The notes under the pieces were generated by a model, which was not told the DNA's origin, did not search any database, and saw nothing but the letters and a program-made list of their open reading frames with translations. The translations under genes and the position numbers were made by a program. Below are positions 1 through 8,630 of a stretch of DNA of 64,000 bases, piece by piece. Origin of the DNA: LMUY01 sp965199095 (GTDB lineage Bacteria; Pseudomonadota; Alphaproteobacteria; Acetobacterales; Acetobacteraceae); contig CBDAQM010000007.1 in NCBI GenBank assembly GCA_965199095.1, positions 930,001 through 994,000 of the forward strand, written 5' to 3'. Position 1 is the stretch's first letter. Each line of letters starts with the position of its first letter.

Positions 1-594
1 CGCAGCGTCCCGGCGGACGAACCGCCCCCGCCGCTGGTGACGCGCAATGGGCAACTGATCGCGACCTGGCTGGGCGCGCCGGGCTTCACGGATGGCAACG
101 GCATCCCCTTGGCCCTGCCGCGGGCGGCTGATCCGGGCAACCCCGAGGCGCCGAGCTTCGACCGGTTGGTCACGTCCGTCACCCGGGACGTCCGGCCGCG
201 CGCGGTGTTGGATGACTGGCTGAGCCAGGGGCTCGTCTCGCTGGACGCGGCGGACCGTGTGCACCTGTCGGCCGCGGCGTTCCTGCCGCAGCCCGGACGG
301 GAGGAGCAACTGTTCTACTTCGCCCGCAACCTTCAGGACCATATCCGGGCGGCCAGCGCGAACGTCTTGGCGGACGGCCCGGCGCCGTTCGTCGACCGCA
401 GCGTGCATTATGACCGGCTGACTCCGACGGCGGCGGCGGAGCTGGAGCAACTGGGCCGGGAGGCGGCGCAGCGCGTCCTGCTGGAGGTGAACCGCCACGC
501 GATGCGGCTGGCCACGGATGCGCCCGCGGGCAGCCCGACGCGCCGGGTGAATTTCGGCGTCTACTTGCTGGCCGAGGACGAGACGCAGGGATGA
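1..594 (+). CDS. DUF6502-like protein, 5' end outside the window
   Basis: The frame is open from the first base, so the N-terminus lies upstream; 197 codons are visible and the GTG at 37 need not be the real start. The visible part is soluble, with an Arg-rich helical segment and no membrane span. It resembles the C-terminal two thirds of the DUF6502 family (usually about 270 residues, no known reaction), which is often found next to a DUF5666 protein. That arrangement holds here: the stop overlaps the start of the next gene as ATGA, so the two are co-translated. The family call is from resemblance only. Confidence 0.6.
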   Translation, partial: RSVPADEPPPPLVTRNGQLIATWLGAPGFTDGNGIPLALPRAADPGNPEAPSFDRLVTSVTRDVRPRAVLDDWLSQGLVSLDAADRVHLSAAAFLPQPGREEQLFYFARNLQDHIRAASANVLADGPAPFVDRSVHYDRLTPTAAAELEQLGREAAQRVLLEVNRHAMRLATDAPAGSPTRRVNFGVYLLAEDETQG

Positions 595-1727
595 GGCATG
601 CCGCATGGCTCAGCCTGCTGGCGCTGGCTGCCTGCACCGGCCCGGTTGCCCGCCCGCCGGCCCCACCCGCCTCGGCCGCGGCGAACGTCCCGGCGGTCTG
701 CCGGGTGGGTCCTGACGGCGCCCGGCCCGTGGCGGATCGCGGCATCGGCGGCACGGGGGCGCCGGCCGTGCAGAGCGCTGACCGGGGCATTGGCGGCACG
801 GGGATCATCGGCGTCATCACCGGCTTCGCCAGTGTCTGCGTCGCAGGGGAGGAGGTGGCGCTGCCCGCCGGCGTGCCGGCGCAGGTCGACGGCAAACCGG
901 CCAGCCTGGACGATCTGCGCGCCGGACAGGTTGTGGCGTTGCAGGCCGCGGGACCAGCCGGGTCGCTGCTGGCGCGCGAGATCGTGGTCCGGCACGTCGT
1001 CATCGGCCCGGTAAAGGCCGCCCGGGATGGGACGCTGACGGTCGCCGGCCAAAACATCGTGGTCGGGAACGCCGGCGGTTCGGCGACCTATGCGCCTCCC
1101 GGGCAGTTCGTCGCCGTCAGCGGCTTCCGCCAGCCCGACGGGGTGATCGTCGCCACCCGGATCGACCCGGCGCCATCGGGTCCGGTCCTGCTACGTGGTG
1201 AGCTGACCCGGATCTACGACACGGCGCGCATCGGTGCGCAGAGCGTGCAACTGCCGGAAGGATCGCCTATCCCGAGCGGCTTCCCGGTGGTGGTCACGGG
1301 CAGCATGCAGGGCGATGTCCTGGTGGCCGACAGCGTGTCCCGCGACATCGCCGATGAGAGCCCCGCCACGTATTTCGGGCCGGCCGTGTCCGACTTCATC
1401 GTGGAGGGCTACCTGGCCGTGGCGGCCGGCGGCTACTTCGTCAATCGCGATTTCGTCCGCGGCGGGGGCTTCCAGCGCGAAGCCCGCGGCCGCGGCATCG
1501 CCACGTTCAGCCGACGGCCGGACGGTGGCCTGGTCGCCCGTCCGAATGGTGGGCCGTTCTCGGCGTTCGACCGTGAGTTCGGGCCGGCGCCGGTTGCATT
1601 GGGGGGTAATGGCGGGCCGTTCGGGCAGGGCCGCCAAGGCCTGTCATCACCGCATTCGCCATCCGCTGGTTTTTCAGGACCGGGCGGCGCTAGCCAGGCG
1701 CCGCAGTTCCAGCCGCTGCACCGTTAG
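591..1727 (+). CDS. DUF5666-domain lipoprotein
   Basis: This 378-residue protein has a lipoprotein signal (MRHAAWLSLLALAACTG) with a LAAC lipobox whose Cys is residue 15, so it is probably anchored in the cell envelope. Two GIGGTG motifs near residues 48-70 sit in a Gly-rich linker, followed by several beta-rich segments of about 60-70 residues that resemble repeated DUF5666 modules. The C-terminus (from about 320) is a low-complexity Gly/Pro/Phe tail. Its start overlaps the DUF6502 stop. Its last 38 bases overlap the 3' end of the convergent HugZ-like gene. No enzymatic role is known for the family. Confidence 0.75.
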   Translation: MRHAAWLSLLALAACTGPVARPPAPPASAAANVPAVCRVGPDGARPVADRGIGGTGAPAVQSADRGIGGTGIIGVITGFASVCVAGEEVALPAGVPAQVDGKPASLDDLRAGQVVALQAAGPAGSLLAREIVVRHVVIGPVKAARDGTLTVAGQNIVVGNAGGSATYAPPGQFVAVSGFRQPDGVIVATRIDPAPSGPVLLRGELTRIYDTARIGAQSVQLPEGSPIPSGFPVVVTGSMQGDVLVADSVSRDIADESPATYFGPAVSDFIVEGYLAVAAGGYFVNRDFVRGGGFQREARGRGIATFSRRPDGGLVARPNGGPFSAFDREFGPAPVALGGNGGPFGQGRQGLSSPHSPSAGFSGPGGASQAPQFQPLHR

Positions 1728-2415
1728 GCGTCGCCAGCCGCATGAACGCAGCTTGCGCCGCCGCGCCATCCGAGACGGGGACGGACCAGGGCAGGCGCAG
1801 CACCGCCTCCTCCCGCGCCAGGTCGCAGCCATCGACGTCGATGGCCGCCACACGCCAGCCCGGGCCGCCGGCGATGCGCGCGACGGCGTCCGCATGATCG
1901 GCATTGATCTGGGCGAGGAGCGAGGGTTCCGCCGCCAGCACGGCGGCGACGCTGGCCGCATCCGGCGTCAGGTCGGCGGCGGACAGACGGTGGGCGCTGG
2001 CGAACCCGCCGATGAAGTGGCCGCCATCGGGGCGCAGCCGGACCAGCCGGAAGTCGTCGAGCCCGGCGTAGAAGGCGGCGTAGGGATGGCGGGCGATCCA
2101 GCGGGCCTTCAAAGCCGCATCCGGCTCCGACGTGGCCACGCCGGTCACGGTCAGCCGCGGCGCGGTCTGCGGGTTGGCGCCGGTCGCCTCGCCCGCCACC
2201 ATCAGGGCGCACCGCCCGTCCTTGGCCAGGTGGCTGGTATGGGCGGACAGGCCGGACAGCAGCATCAGCAGGGACAGGTCCGGCGCCGGCCCGGGGGTCA
2301 CCAGGGCGGCATAGGGCTGTCCCCCCTCCGCCGTGGCCAAGCTGGCGGAGCGTGCGGCCCGCAGCAGCGTCCTGGCCTGCCACACGATCGCGTTCCGGTC
2401 CGCCGCGGCCGCCAT
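1690..2415 (-). CDS. HugZ-like haem utilisation / pyridoxamine-phosphate-oxidase-fold protein
   Basis: A 241-residue protein starting at MAAAADRN. This start was chosen because AAGGAG lies 8 bases upstream; the frame opens earlier without a ribosome site. Residues 1-150 match the FMN-binding split barrel of the pyridoxamine 5'-phosphate oxidase superfamily (SLATAEGGQPYAALV, then GRCALMVAG). The C-terminal 80 residues, with QINADHADAVARIAGG, match the DUF2470 extension found in HugZ-type haem-degrading proteins. The haem role is inferred from that architecture. It is transcribed divergently from chvI across a 77-base gap. Confidence 0.75.
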   Translation of the reverse strand: MAAAADRNAIVWQARTLLRAARSASLATAEGGQPYAALVTPGPAPDLSLLMLLSGLSAHTSHLAKDGRCALMVAGEATGANPQTAPRLTVTGVATSEPDAALKARWIARHPYAAFYAGLDDFRLVRLRPDGGHFIGGFASAHRLSAADLTPDAASVAAVLAAEPSLLAQINADHADAVARIAGGPGWRVAAIDVDGCDLAREEAVLRLPWSVPVSDGAAAQAAFMRLATPNGAAAGTAAPG

Positions 2416-2492
2416 ACTGTGTTCTCCTTTCCGGCCAGGTTTGCGCCACAATCTGGGCCGATCCTGCCCGTCGTCGCAAAGGCACCCACCCC

Positions 2493-3194
2493 ATGAAGCA
2501 CACGATCGCCCTGGTCGACGACGACCGCAACATCCTCACCTCCGTCAGCATGACGCTGGAGGCGGAGGGTTTCCAGGTCCGCACCTTCACGGATGGGGAG
2601 AGCGCGCTGCAAGGGCTGACCACCCGCCCGGTAGATCTGGCCGTGCTGGACATCAAGATGCCGCGCATGGACGGGATGGAGCTGCTGCAGCGGCTTCGGC
2701 AGCGCTCCAGCATGCCGGTGATCTTCCTCACCTCCAAGGACGAGGAGGTGGACGAGCTGATGGGGCTGCGGCTGGGGGCCGACGACTACATCACCAAGCC
2801 GTTCTCTCAGCGCCTGCTGATCGAACGGATCCGCGCGCTGCTGCGCCGCAACGAGAGCAGCCGGGCGGAAGGCTCCGGCGCGGCGCCGACTGGGGTGATG
2901 ACGCGGGGCGACCTGACGCTGGACGAAACCAAGCACCAATGCACGTGGAAGGGCCACGATATCCAGCTTACCGTCACGGAGTTCCTGCTGGTGAAGGCGC
3001 TGGCGGCGCGGCCCGGCATGGTGAAGTCGCGGGACCAGTTGATCGACGCGGCCTATGGCGAGAACATCTACGTCGACGACCGCACGATCGACAGCCACAT
3101 CAAGCGCGTGCGCAAGAAATTCCGTGCCGGGGAAGACAGTTTCGACAATATCGAGACGCTGTATGGCATAGGTTACCGTTATAAGGAGGCCTGA
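2493..3194 (+). CDS. chvI: Two-component response regulator, OmpR type (ChvI)
   Basis: A 233-residue regulator: receiver domain 1-120 with acidic pocket D9-D10-D11, phospho-acceptor D53 (VLDIKMPRMDG) and K102 (ITKPF), then a winged-helix DNA-binding domain with the typical ending DNIETLYGIGYRYK. Start is the ATG at the beginning of the conserved receiver. The sensor kinase follows directly. In alphaproteobacteria ChvI with ChvG controls envelope, acid and host-associated responses; which genes it controls here cannot be read from the sequence. Confidence 0.9.
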   Translation: MKHTIALVDDDRNILTSVSMTLEAEGFQVRTFTDGESALQGLTTRPVDLAVLDIKMPRMDGMELLQRLRQRSSMPVIFLTSKDEEVDELMGLRLGADDYITKPFSQRLLIERIRALLRRNESSRAEGSGAAPTGVMTRGDLTLDETKHQCTWKGHDIQLTVTEFLLVKALAARPGMVKSRDQLIDAAYGENIYVDDRTIDSHIKRVRKKFRAGEDSFDNIETLYGIGYRYKEA

Positions 3195-4859
3195 TTGCCC
3201 GATATCGGCATAATGCCGCCGGCCGTAGTCCGCCGCCGCACCGTGCCCCGGCAGTGGCTGCCGCCGCTGCTGCGCAAGATACTGCTGGTCAACGCGCTGC
3301 CGCTGGCCCTTCTGGTGGCGGCCCTGCTGTACCTGGACCAGTACCAAAACGGGTTGCTGGAGAATGAGGTCACGGCCTTGCGCGAGCAGGCCCGCATTTA
3401 CGCGGGGGCTCTGGGCGAGAGCGCGGTGCGGGAGACCGATCCGGACAACCCGCAATTGGTGCCGGACATCGCCCGCCCGCTGCTCCGCCGCCTGACCGAC
3501 CCGACGCCGAACAGCCAGGCCAAGCTGTACAGCGCGGACGGCCAGGTGATCGCCGACAGCCGGGTGCGGGAGGGCGCTGGCGGCGCCATCAACACCCAGC
3601 CTTTGCCGCCCGCCGCCGATCGCGGTTCGTTCGAGGGCACGGTGGGCGCCATCTATGACAAGCTGCTGTCCTTCGTGCCGCACGGGCAGGAGATCGCGAC
3701 CGTGCAGACCGGGCCGTCGGCCGCCGGGCCGGACTGGCAGCCGGACGTGAAGGCGGAGCTGAAGCTCAATTCCTCCGACCAAGGACGCGAGACGCCGCCC
3801 TATATCCGGCGCACCGCCGACAACCGCCTGCTGGTGACCGTGGCCGAACCGGTGATGCGCAACCGCCACACGGTCGGGATCGTGCAACTGACCCGGGATG
3901 CGCGGGAGGTGGATGACAGCCTGGTGGCGGTGCGCATGTCGATCCTGGGATTCTTCGTGATCGCCCTGGCCCTGACGGTGATGCTGTCCTGGTACCTGTC
4001 GCTGACGATCGCGCGCCCGATCCTGCGGCTGAGCCAGGCCGCGCGCGACATGCGGGAAGGGCATGGCCGCGCCGGCGCCGTGCCGCCGACGCTGTTGCGG
4101 CGGACCGACGAGATCGGCGAGTTGGCGCACGCGCTGCGCGACAGTTCGGAGGCGCTGTGGTCCCGCATGGATGCCACCGAGCGCTTCGCCGCCGACGTGG
4201 CGCACGAGATCAAGAACCCGCTCAGCAGCATCCGCAGCGCGATCGAGACGCTGCGCCGGGTGGAGGATGCGGCGGCGCAGCGCCGGCTGCTGGCCATCAT
4301 CGCGGAGGACGTCATCCGGCTGGACCGGCTGATCAGCGACATCAGCGACGCCAGCCGGGTGGATGCCGAACTGAGCCGGGCGGAGCCGGCGCCGGTCGAC
4401 GTGGTGGCGATCCTGCGGCTGCTGGTGGAGATCGACGAGGCGACCCGGCCGGAGGATGGCGTCCGGCTGGAGGTGGACGCGCCGGATGGCCCGATGCTGG
4501 TGCGGGCGGTGGAGGACCGGCTGGTCCAGGTGCTGCGTAACCTGATCGGCAACGCCAGCAGCTTCAGCCCCGCTAACGGCCGGGTGGTGCTGCGCGCCCG
4601 CGAGGCCGGCGCGATGGTGGAGGTCTGCGTGGACGACCAAGGCCCCGGCCTGCCGGAGGCCAAGCTGGAGCACGTCTTCAACCGCTTCTATACGGAGCGC
4701 CCGCAGGGCGAGCGGTTCGGCCAGCATTCCGGCCTGGGATTGTCCATCAGCAAACAGATCGTCGAGGCGCTGAAAGGCCAGATCGCGGCGGAAAACCGCC
4801 GGGACGAGGGTGGCCGGGTGCTGGGCGCCCGCTTCGTGCTGCAACTGCCCAAGGCATGA
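3195..4859 (+). CDS. chvG: Sensor histidine kinase (ChvG)
   Basis: A 554-residue membrane kinase starting at a TTG next to the chvI stop, with AAGGAGG five bases upstream; an in-frame ATG at 3213 is the alternative. Membrane helix at about 29-47, a periplasmic sensor region of about 200 residues, second helix about 247-270, HAMP segment, then the H-box VAHEIKNPLSSIRS with phospho-His about 337. The ATPase domain has N-box NLIGNAS, DDQGPGLP and GLGLSISKQI. It forms a two-gene operon with chvI. Confidence 0.9.
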   Translation: MPDIGIMPPAVVRRRTVPRQWLPPLLRKILLVNALPLALLVAALLYLDQYQNGLLENEVTALREQARIYAGALGESAVRETDPDNPQLVPDIARPLLRRLTDPTPNSQAKLYSADGQVIADSRVREGAGGAINTQPLPPAADRGSFEGTVGAIYDKLLSFVPHGQEIATVQTGPSAAGPDWQPDVKAELKLNSSDQGRETPPYIRRTADNRLLVTVAEPVMRNRHTVGIVQLTRDAREVDDSLVAVRMSILGFFVIALALTVMLSWYLSLTIARPILRLSQAARDMREGHGRAGAVPPTLLRRTDEIGELAHALRDSSEALWSRMDATERFAADVAHEIKNPLSSIRSAIETLRRVEDAAAQRRLLAIIAEDVIRLDRLISDISDASRVDAELSRAEPAPVDVVAILRLLVEIDEATRPEDGVRLEVDAPDGPMLVRAVEDRLVQVLRNLIGNASSFSPANGRVVLRAREAGAMVEVCVDDQGPGLPEAKLEHVFNRFYTERPQGERFGQHSGLGLSISKQIVEALKGQIAAENRRDEGGRVLGARFVLQLPKA

Positions 4860-4902
4860 ATTTCGCCGTTCGCGTTGTGTGATGTGCTAAGGTGTCGCAG
4901 CC

Positions 4903-5184
4903 TTGCCTTTGACCCAGGATCAGGAAGAGCTTGGATACGAGCTCAGGATTGAACAGATGAACGCCAATATCGCCCAGATGCGGGCCAACGAGGAAAAGCT
5001 GCGGAGCGACACGCGGTTCGAGAACCGCAAGTTCTTGGTTCAGCTCTTGGTGGGGGCCGCTGCGCTGCTGGGCGCGGGCGTCGCCCTTGGCGGGTATTTC
5101 GCGCCACGGACGTTGGCCGGGCAGACCATCATCGTCAACGTCCCGCCCTACACCGCGGCGTCGACACAGCCGGGCAAGCCCTAG
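4903..5184 (+). CDS. Small coiled-coil membrane protein, unknown function
   Basis: A 93-residue protein with a charged, probably coiled-coil N-terminal half (ELRIEQMNANIAQMRANEEK), one membrane helix at about 44-64 (LVQLLVGAAALLGAGVALGG) and a short polar tail. The TTG start was chosen because AAGGTG lies 8 bases upstream and an in-frame stop at 4888 bounds it; an internal ATG at 4957 is possible. The shape resembles small anchored helix proteins of several families. No function can be assigned. Confidence 0.55.
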   Translation: MPLTQDQEELGYELRIEQMNANIAQMRANEEKLRSDTRFENRKFLVQLLVGAAALLGAGVALGGYFAPRTLAGQTIIVNVPPYTAASTQPGKP

Positions 5185-5219
5185 ACGCCAGCCACCAACC
5201 CGAGCTTCGCGAGGCACCG

Positions 5220-5711
5220 TTGACCGAACTCTATGACCTCACCGTGCGGACCGCGGACGGACAGGACCAGACGCTGGAGGCCTATCGCGGGCAGGTGCTG
5301 CTGGTCGTCAACGTGGCGTCCAAATGCGGGTTCACGCCGCAATACGAGGGGCTGGAGGCGCTGTGGCGGCAATACCGGGACGCCGGGCTGACCGTGCTTG
5401 GCTTCCCGTGCAACCAATTCGGCGGGCAGGAACCGGGCGATGCGGCGCAGATCGCCAGCTTCTGCTCCACGAGTTATGGCGTGACCTTCCCGGTCATGGC
5501 GAAGATCGACGTGAACGGCAGCCAGGCGGATCCGCTGTTCCAATGGTTGAAGCAGCAGAAATCCGGCCTGCTTGGCATTTCCGCCATCAAGTGGAACTTC
5601 ACGAAGTTCTTGGTCGGGCGTGACGGCAAGGTGGTGGACCGCTTCGCGCCTGCCACGACGCCGGCCGGGATGACGGGTGTCATCGAGGCGGCCCTTGCCA
5701 AGCCTGCGTGA
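5220..5711 (+). CDS. Glutathione peroxidase family (thiol peroxidase)
   Basis: A 163-residue protein with the full catalytic set of the GPx family: peroxidatic Cys36 (NVASKCGFTP), Gln70 (CNQFGGQEPG), and Trp125-Asn126 (IKWNFTKF). Cys replaces selenocysteine, as is usual in bacteria. It reduces H2O2 and organic hydroperoxides, using glutathione or thioredoxin depending on the member. The start is TTG. It appears to be a single gene with a short gap to its neighbours on both sides. Confidence 0.92.
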   Translation: MTELYDLTVRTADGQDQTLEAYRGQVLLVVNVASKCGFTPQYEGLEALWRQYRDAGLTVLGFPCNQFGGQEPGDAAQIASFCSTSYGVTFPVMAKIDVNGSQADPLFQWLKQQKSGLLGISAIKWNFTKFLVGRDGKVVDRFAPATTPAGMTGVIEAALAKPA

Positions 5712-5771
5712 ACCGGGCACCCCCCGCCGGGCAGCGGCAAGCGACGCTGCCGCGGATAAAGGGCTGCCGAC

Positions 5772-6932
5772 ATGGACGTGATTGAGCCCACGGTGCACGG
5801 CACGGGGACGGACAAGGACCACGTCGACGCGGCCCGCCAGGAGATGCGCGCGCCCGGCAGCCCGCATGGCAAGGCGCTTGGCACGCTGGCGGTGCTCGCC
5901 GTGATGTACACGCTCTACTTCGCCGCCTCCATCCTGCTGCCCTTCGTCCTGGCGATCGTGCTCTACCTCCTGCTGTCGCCGCTGATGCGCGTCGTGACGA
6001 AACGCCTGCACCTGCCCCGCGCCTTGACGGCGTTCGTGCTGATCCTGGGCGTGTTCGCCCTGGTGGGCGGGGTGGGGGCCGCCATCTCCGTCCCGGCAAG
6101 CAACTGGGTGAGCCGCGCGCCGGAAGCGCTGCCGAAGCTGGAACAGAAGCTCAGCTTCCTGCGCGAGCCGATCAACTACGCAGAGCACGGCTACCAGGAA
6201 CTGACCAGCCGGATCGGTGGCGGCTCGTCCAGCAACGGGGCTTCGTCGTCGGACGCGGGCCTGTCCAGCCTCACCTCCATCGGCGGGTCGATCCTCGGCG
6301 GCGTGCGGACCATGGTGGGGGACGGGTTCACCATCCTGCTGCTGCTGTTCTTCTTCCTGTCCTCGGGCGACACGCTGCTGCGTCGCCTGGTGGAAGTGCT
6401 GCCCACGATGGAAGACAAGAAGCGCGCGGTGGAGATCGCGGCCGAGATCGAGGAGAACGTTGCAGGCTACCTGGCCACCATCACCGTGATGAACCTGCTG
6501 GTGGGCACGTTGAACGGGCTGCAACTCTGGCTGCTCGGCATGCCGGACCCGCTGCTGTTCGCGACGCTGGCGTTCCTGCTGAACTACATCCCGATCCTGG
6601 GGCCGATGTCCGGGGTGGCGCTGTTCTTCGTCGTCGGCCTGTTCACCTTCGACAACTCGCTGTTCGCCTTCGTCCCGGCCGGCATCTACCTCGCGATCCA
6701 CGTGCTGGAAGGCGAAACCATCACTCCGATGCTGCTGGCGCGGCGGCTGACGCTGAACCCGGTGCTGGTGATCGTGTCGCTGTTCTTCTGGGATTGGATG
6801 TGGGGCGTGCCGGGGGCGCTGCTCTCCGTCCCGCTCCTCGCGGTGGCGAAGATCGTGTGCGACCGTCTGCCGGGCTTGCACGCGATCGGCCACATGCTGG
6901 GGGCGGATAAGCCACACGGCGACATGGGCTGA
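5772..6932 (+). CDS. AI-2E family transporter (PerM/YdiK type)
   Basis: A 386-residue inner-membrane protein. Hydrophobic helices cluster at about 35-75 and 95-115, followed by a soluble stretch (about 120-185, containing a Ser/Gly-rich linker), then further helices from 190 onwards. The C-terminal region has the family pattern NYIPILGPMSG and EGETITPMLLARRLTLNPV. The family includes AI-2 exporters and Na+/H+ antiporters; substrate here is unknown. Length matches the family. Confidence 0.85.
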   Translation: MDVIEPTVHGTGTDKDHVDAARQEMRAPGSPHGKALGTLAVLAVMYTLYFAASILLPFVLAIVLYLLLSPLMRVVTKRLHLPRALTAFVLILGVFALVGGVGAAISVPASNWVSRAPEALPKLEQKLSFLREPINYAEHGYQELTSRIGGGSSSNGASSSDAGLSSLTSIGGSILGGVRTMVGDGFTILLLLFFFLSSGDTLLRRLVEVLPTMEDKKRAVEIAAEIEENVAGYLATITVMNLLVGTLNGLQLWLLGMPDPLLFATLAFLLNYIPILGPMSGVALFFVVGLFTFDNSLFAFVPAGIYLAIHVLEGETITPMLLARRLTLNPVLVIVSLFFWDWMWGVPGALLSVPLLAVAKIVCDRLPGLHAIGHMLGADKPHGDMG

Positions 6933-7007
6933 GTTCATTTGCCTGCCTCCGTGTGCACCGGTAATGTGCCGCCACTGACCTTCGTCGGGGATTTGACCGT
7001 GACATCA

Positions 7008-7688
7008 ATGCGTTCCCTGTCACGCCTCTCGCTTGCGGTGTTGGCCATGGTTGGCGTCCTCGGCAGCGCCAGGGCGCAGATCCTGCTGTATGCGCAGCGG
7101 CTGCCGGAAGGCACGGTCTATATCCGCCTGGCAAGCGCGCTGTCCGGCCCGGCGACCGTGCAGACGGATTTCGCCGGCAAGGTGGATTTGGGGGCGGACG
7201 GCGCAAACCGCATTTCCTCCTATTTCGTGGCAGGCAATGCGGGCGGGAAAACCGTGTCCATGCAGGTGAACGAGGGCGGCAAGACGGCGACCGCCACGTT
7301 CCAGCCGAAATCCGGCACGTTCATCACCGTCGTGCTGCATCCGAAGGGAGACGGCGTTGCGGCTTCCATCGTGACCGACAAGCCGGAGTACAACCAGCTC
7401 AAGGCCCGGCTGACCTTCTACAACGCGACCGACGATTGCCCGGCCGGCTCCCTGGCCGAGCAGGTGGGCCGCCCGGTGTTCAGCAACGTGCCGCCCGACG
7501 GCGTGCAGGCACGATCCATTAACCCGGTCGCGGCTACGGTGACGGCGGCGTGCGGCGGAGGCAAGGCGCCTCCGCTGCCGCTGGGCCAGTTGGAGGCTGG
7601 AGGATTGTATAGCGTGTGGATGATGCATCCCGATGGCCAACTGACCACCTTCGTGGCGCATGACATGATCGCGCCACCCCGGGAATGA
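7008..7688 (+). CDS. AlgF-like periplasmic protein (putative O-acetylation accessory)
   Basis: A 226-residue secreted protein with a classical signal peptide (RLSLAVLAMVGVLGSARA, cleavage near residue 24). The mature N-terminus, LYAQRLPEGTVYIRLASAL, matches the AlgF pattern of a Leu-Tyr start followed by Pro-x-Gly and an Arg-rich beta strand; AlgF assists acetylation of alginate or cellulose in the periplasm. The start is the ATG at the signal peptide; an upstream TTG at 6939 is in frame but would mask the signal. The stop overlaps the SGNH-hydrolase gene (ATGA), which supports an acyl-ester role. No membrane acetyltransferase is adjacent, so the substrate is unknown. Confidence 0.55.
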   Translation: MRSLSRLSLAVLAMVGVLGSARAQILLYAQRLPEGTVYIRLASALSGPATVQTDFAGKVDLGADGANRISSYFVAGNAGGKTVSMQVNEGGKTATATFQPKSGTFITVVLHPKGDGVAASIVTDKPEYNQLKARLTFYNATDDCPAGSLAEQVGRPVFSNVPPDGVQARSINPVAATVTAACGGGKAPPLPLGQLEAGGLYSVWMMHPDGQLTTFVAHDMIAPPRE

Positions 7689-8431
7689 GCGGGATGCGCG
7701 CGTTCCTGCTCGCCACGGCGATGCTGCTGGGTGCGGCGCCGGCCTGGGCCGCGGGGGACTGCCCCGCCATCCCGCGGCGGACCCCGATGCCGGCCGAGGC
7801 GGTGCCCACGGCAATCGACCTGCCGCTGTGGCGCGACCAGGTGTCGGGGCTCGACGCCCGGTTGCCCAGCCTGCAATTGCCCACGCGGCAATTGGTGTTC
7901 ATCGGTGACTCCATCACCGCCGGCTGGGACCCCGGCCTCTTCAGCCAGTTCTACGGCCAGCGCTCCCCCGTGCTGCTGGGCGTGATCGGGGACGTGACGC
8001 AAGGCATCCTGGAGCGGCTGCCGCGCGAATGGGGCACGATGCACCCGAAGGTGGTCGTGCTGCTGATCGGCACGAACAACACGCAATGGGGCAACAGCAC
8101 CCCGGAGAACCTGTCGCTCGGCATCGCCGAGATCGTGCGGCTGATCCATGGCCGCTCCCCCAGCACCAAGGTGTTGATCGTCGGCATCCTGCCCCGCGGC
8201 GCCGGACCGTGGGAACCGCTGCGGGCGGTGAACGCCAAAACCAACGAGTTGGTCGCCCGGTGCGCGGATGGGCAGACCACCTTCTACATCGATGTCGGCC
8301 GCGCGCTGGTGAATGCCTCCGGCCAGCTTTCCAACGAGGTGTCGTTCGACCTGCTCCACCTGACGCCGGTCGGCTACGCATTGTATGCGATGGCGCTGGA
8401 GCCGGAGATCAAAAGGCTGATGGGCGATTGA
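7685..8431 (+). CDS. Secreted SGNH/GDSL hydrolase
   Basis: A 248-residue exported esterase-like protein, signal peptide about 1-23. The SGNH blocks are present: FIGDSITAG with nucleophile Ser76, block II GVIGDVTQGILERL, block III IGTNN (N131/N132), and block V FDLLHLTPVGY with Asp222 and His225. It resembles the PAF-acetylhydrolase-like branch, which removes or transfers acetyl or acyl esters. It overlaps the AlgF-like gene upstream and the small lipoprotein downstream by 4 bases each. Confidence 0.85.
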   Translation: MSGMRAFLLATAMLLGAAPAWAAGDCPAIPRRTPMPAEAVPTAIDLPLWRDQVSGLDARLPSLQLPTRQLVFIGDSITAGWDPGLFSQFYGQRSPVLLGVIGDVTQGILERLPREWGTMHPKVVVLLIGTNNTQWGNSTPENLSLGIAEIVRLIHGRSPSTKVLIVGILPRGAGPWEPLRAVNAKTNELVARCADGQTTFYIDVGRALVNASGQLSNEVSFDLLHLTPVGYALYAMALEPEIKRLMGD

Positions 8432-8571
8432 AACTGCTTTGTCTGCTGCTGTTGCTGGCGCTGAGCGCCTGTGCCGACGGCACGTCCAACGCGCCGGGTG
8501 AGCCCGGCAGTGCGAATGTGCGTCTGAACGGCGTCTACACCGTGTTCGGGGGCTACTCCACCGCCCGGTAA
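8428..8571 (+). CDS. Very small lipoprotein (47 residues)
   Basis: Starting at a TTG that overlaps the hydrolase stop codon, this frame encodes MKLLCLLLLLALSACADGTS and 27 more residues. The hydrophobic stretch and LSAC lipobox (Cys 15) are those of a lipoprotein, leaving a mature peptide of about 33 residues rich in Gly and Asn. No domain is recognisable. The translational coupling to the AlgF-like and SGNH genes is the reason to believe it is real. Confidence 0.5.
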   Translation: MKLLCLLLLLALSACADGTSNAPGEPGSANVRLNGVYTVFGGYSTAR

Positions 8572-8630
8572 CTTGTGTTTATGCCGGTCTCCTCCCTGGG
8601 CGTGCCGACGCGTCCGTGGGATGAAGGTGC

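Noticed and set aside
1690..1727. 38-base overlap between convergent genes, also seen at 41238-41275
   Set aside because: Same length at both places, but the sequences are unrelated; likely coincidence in compact DNA.
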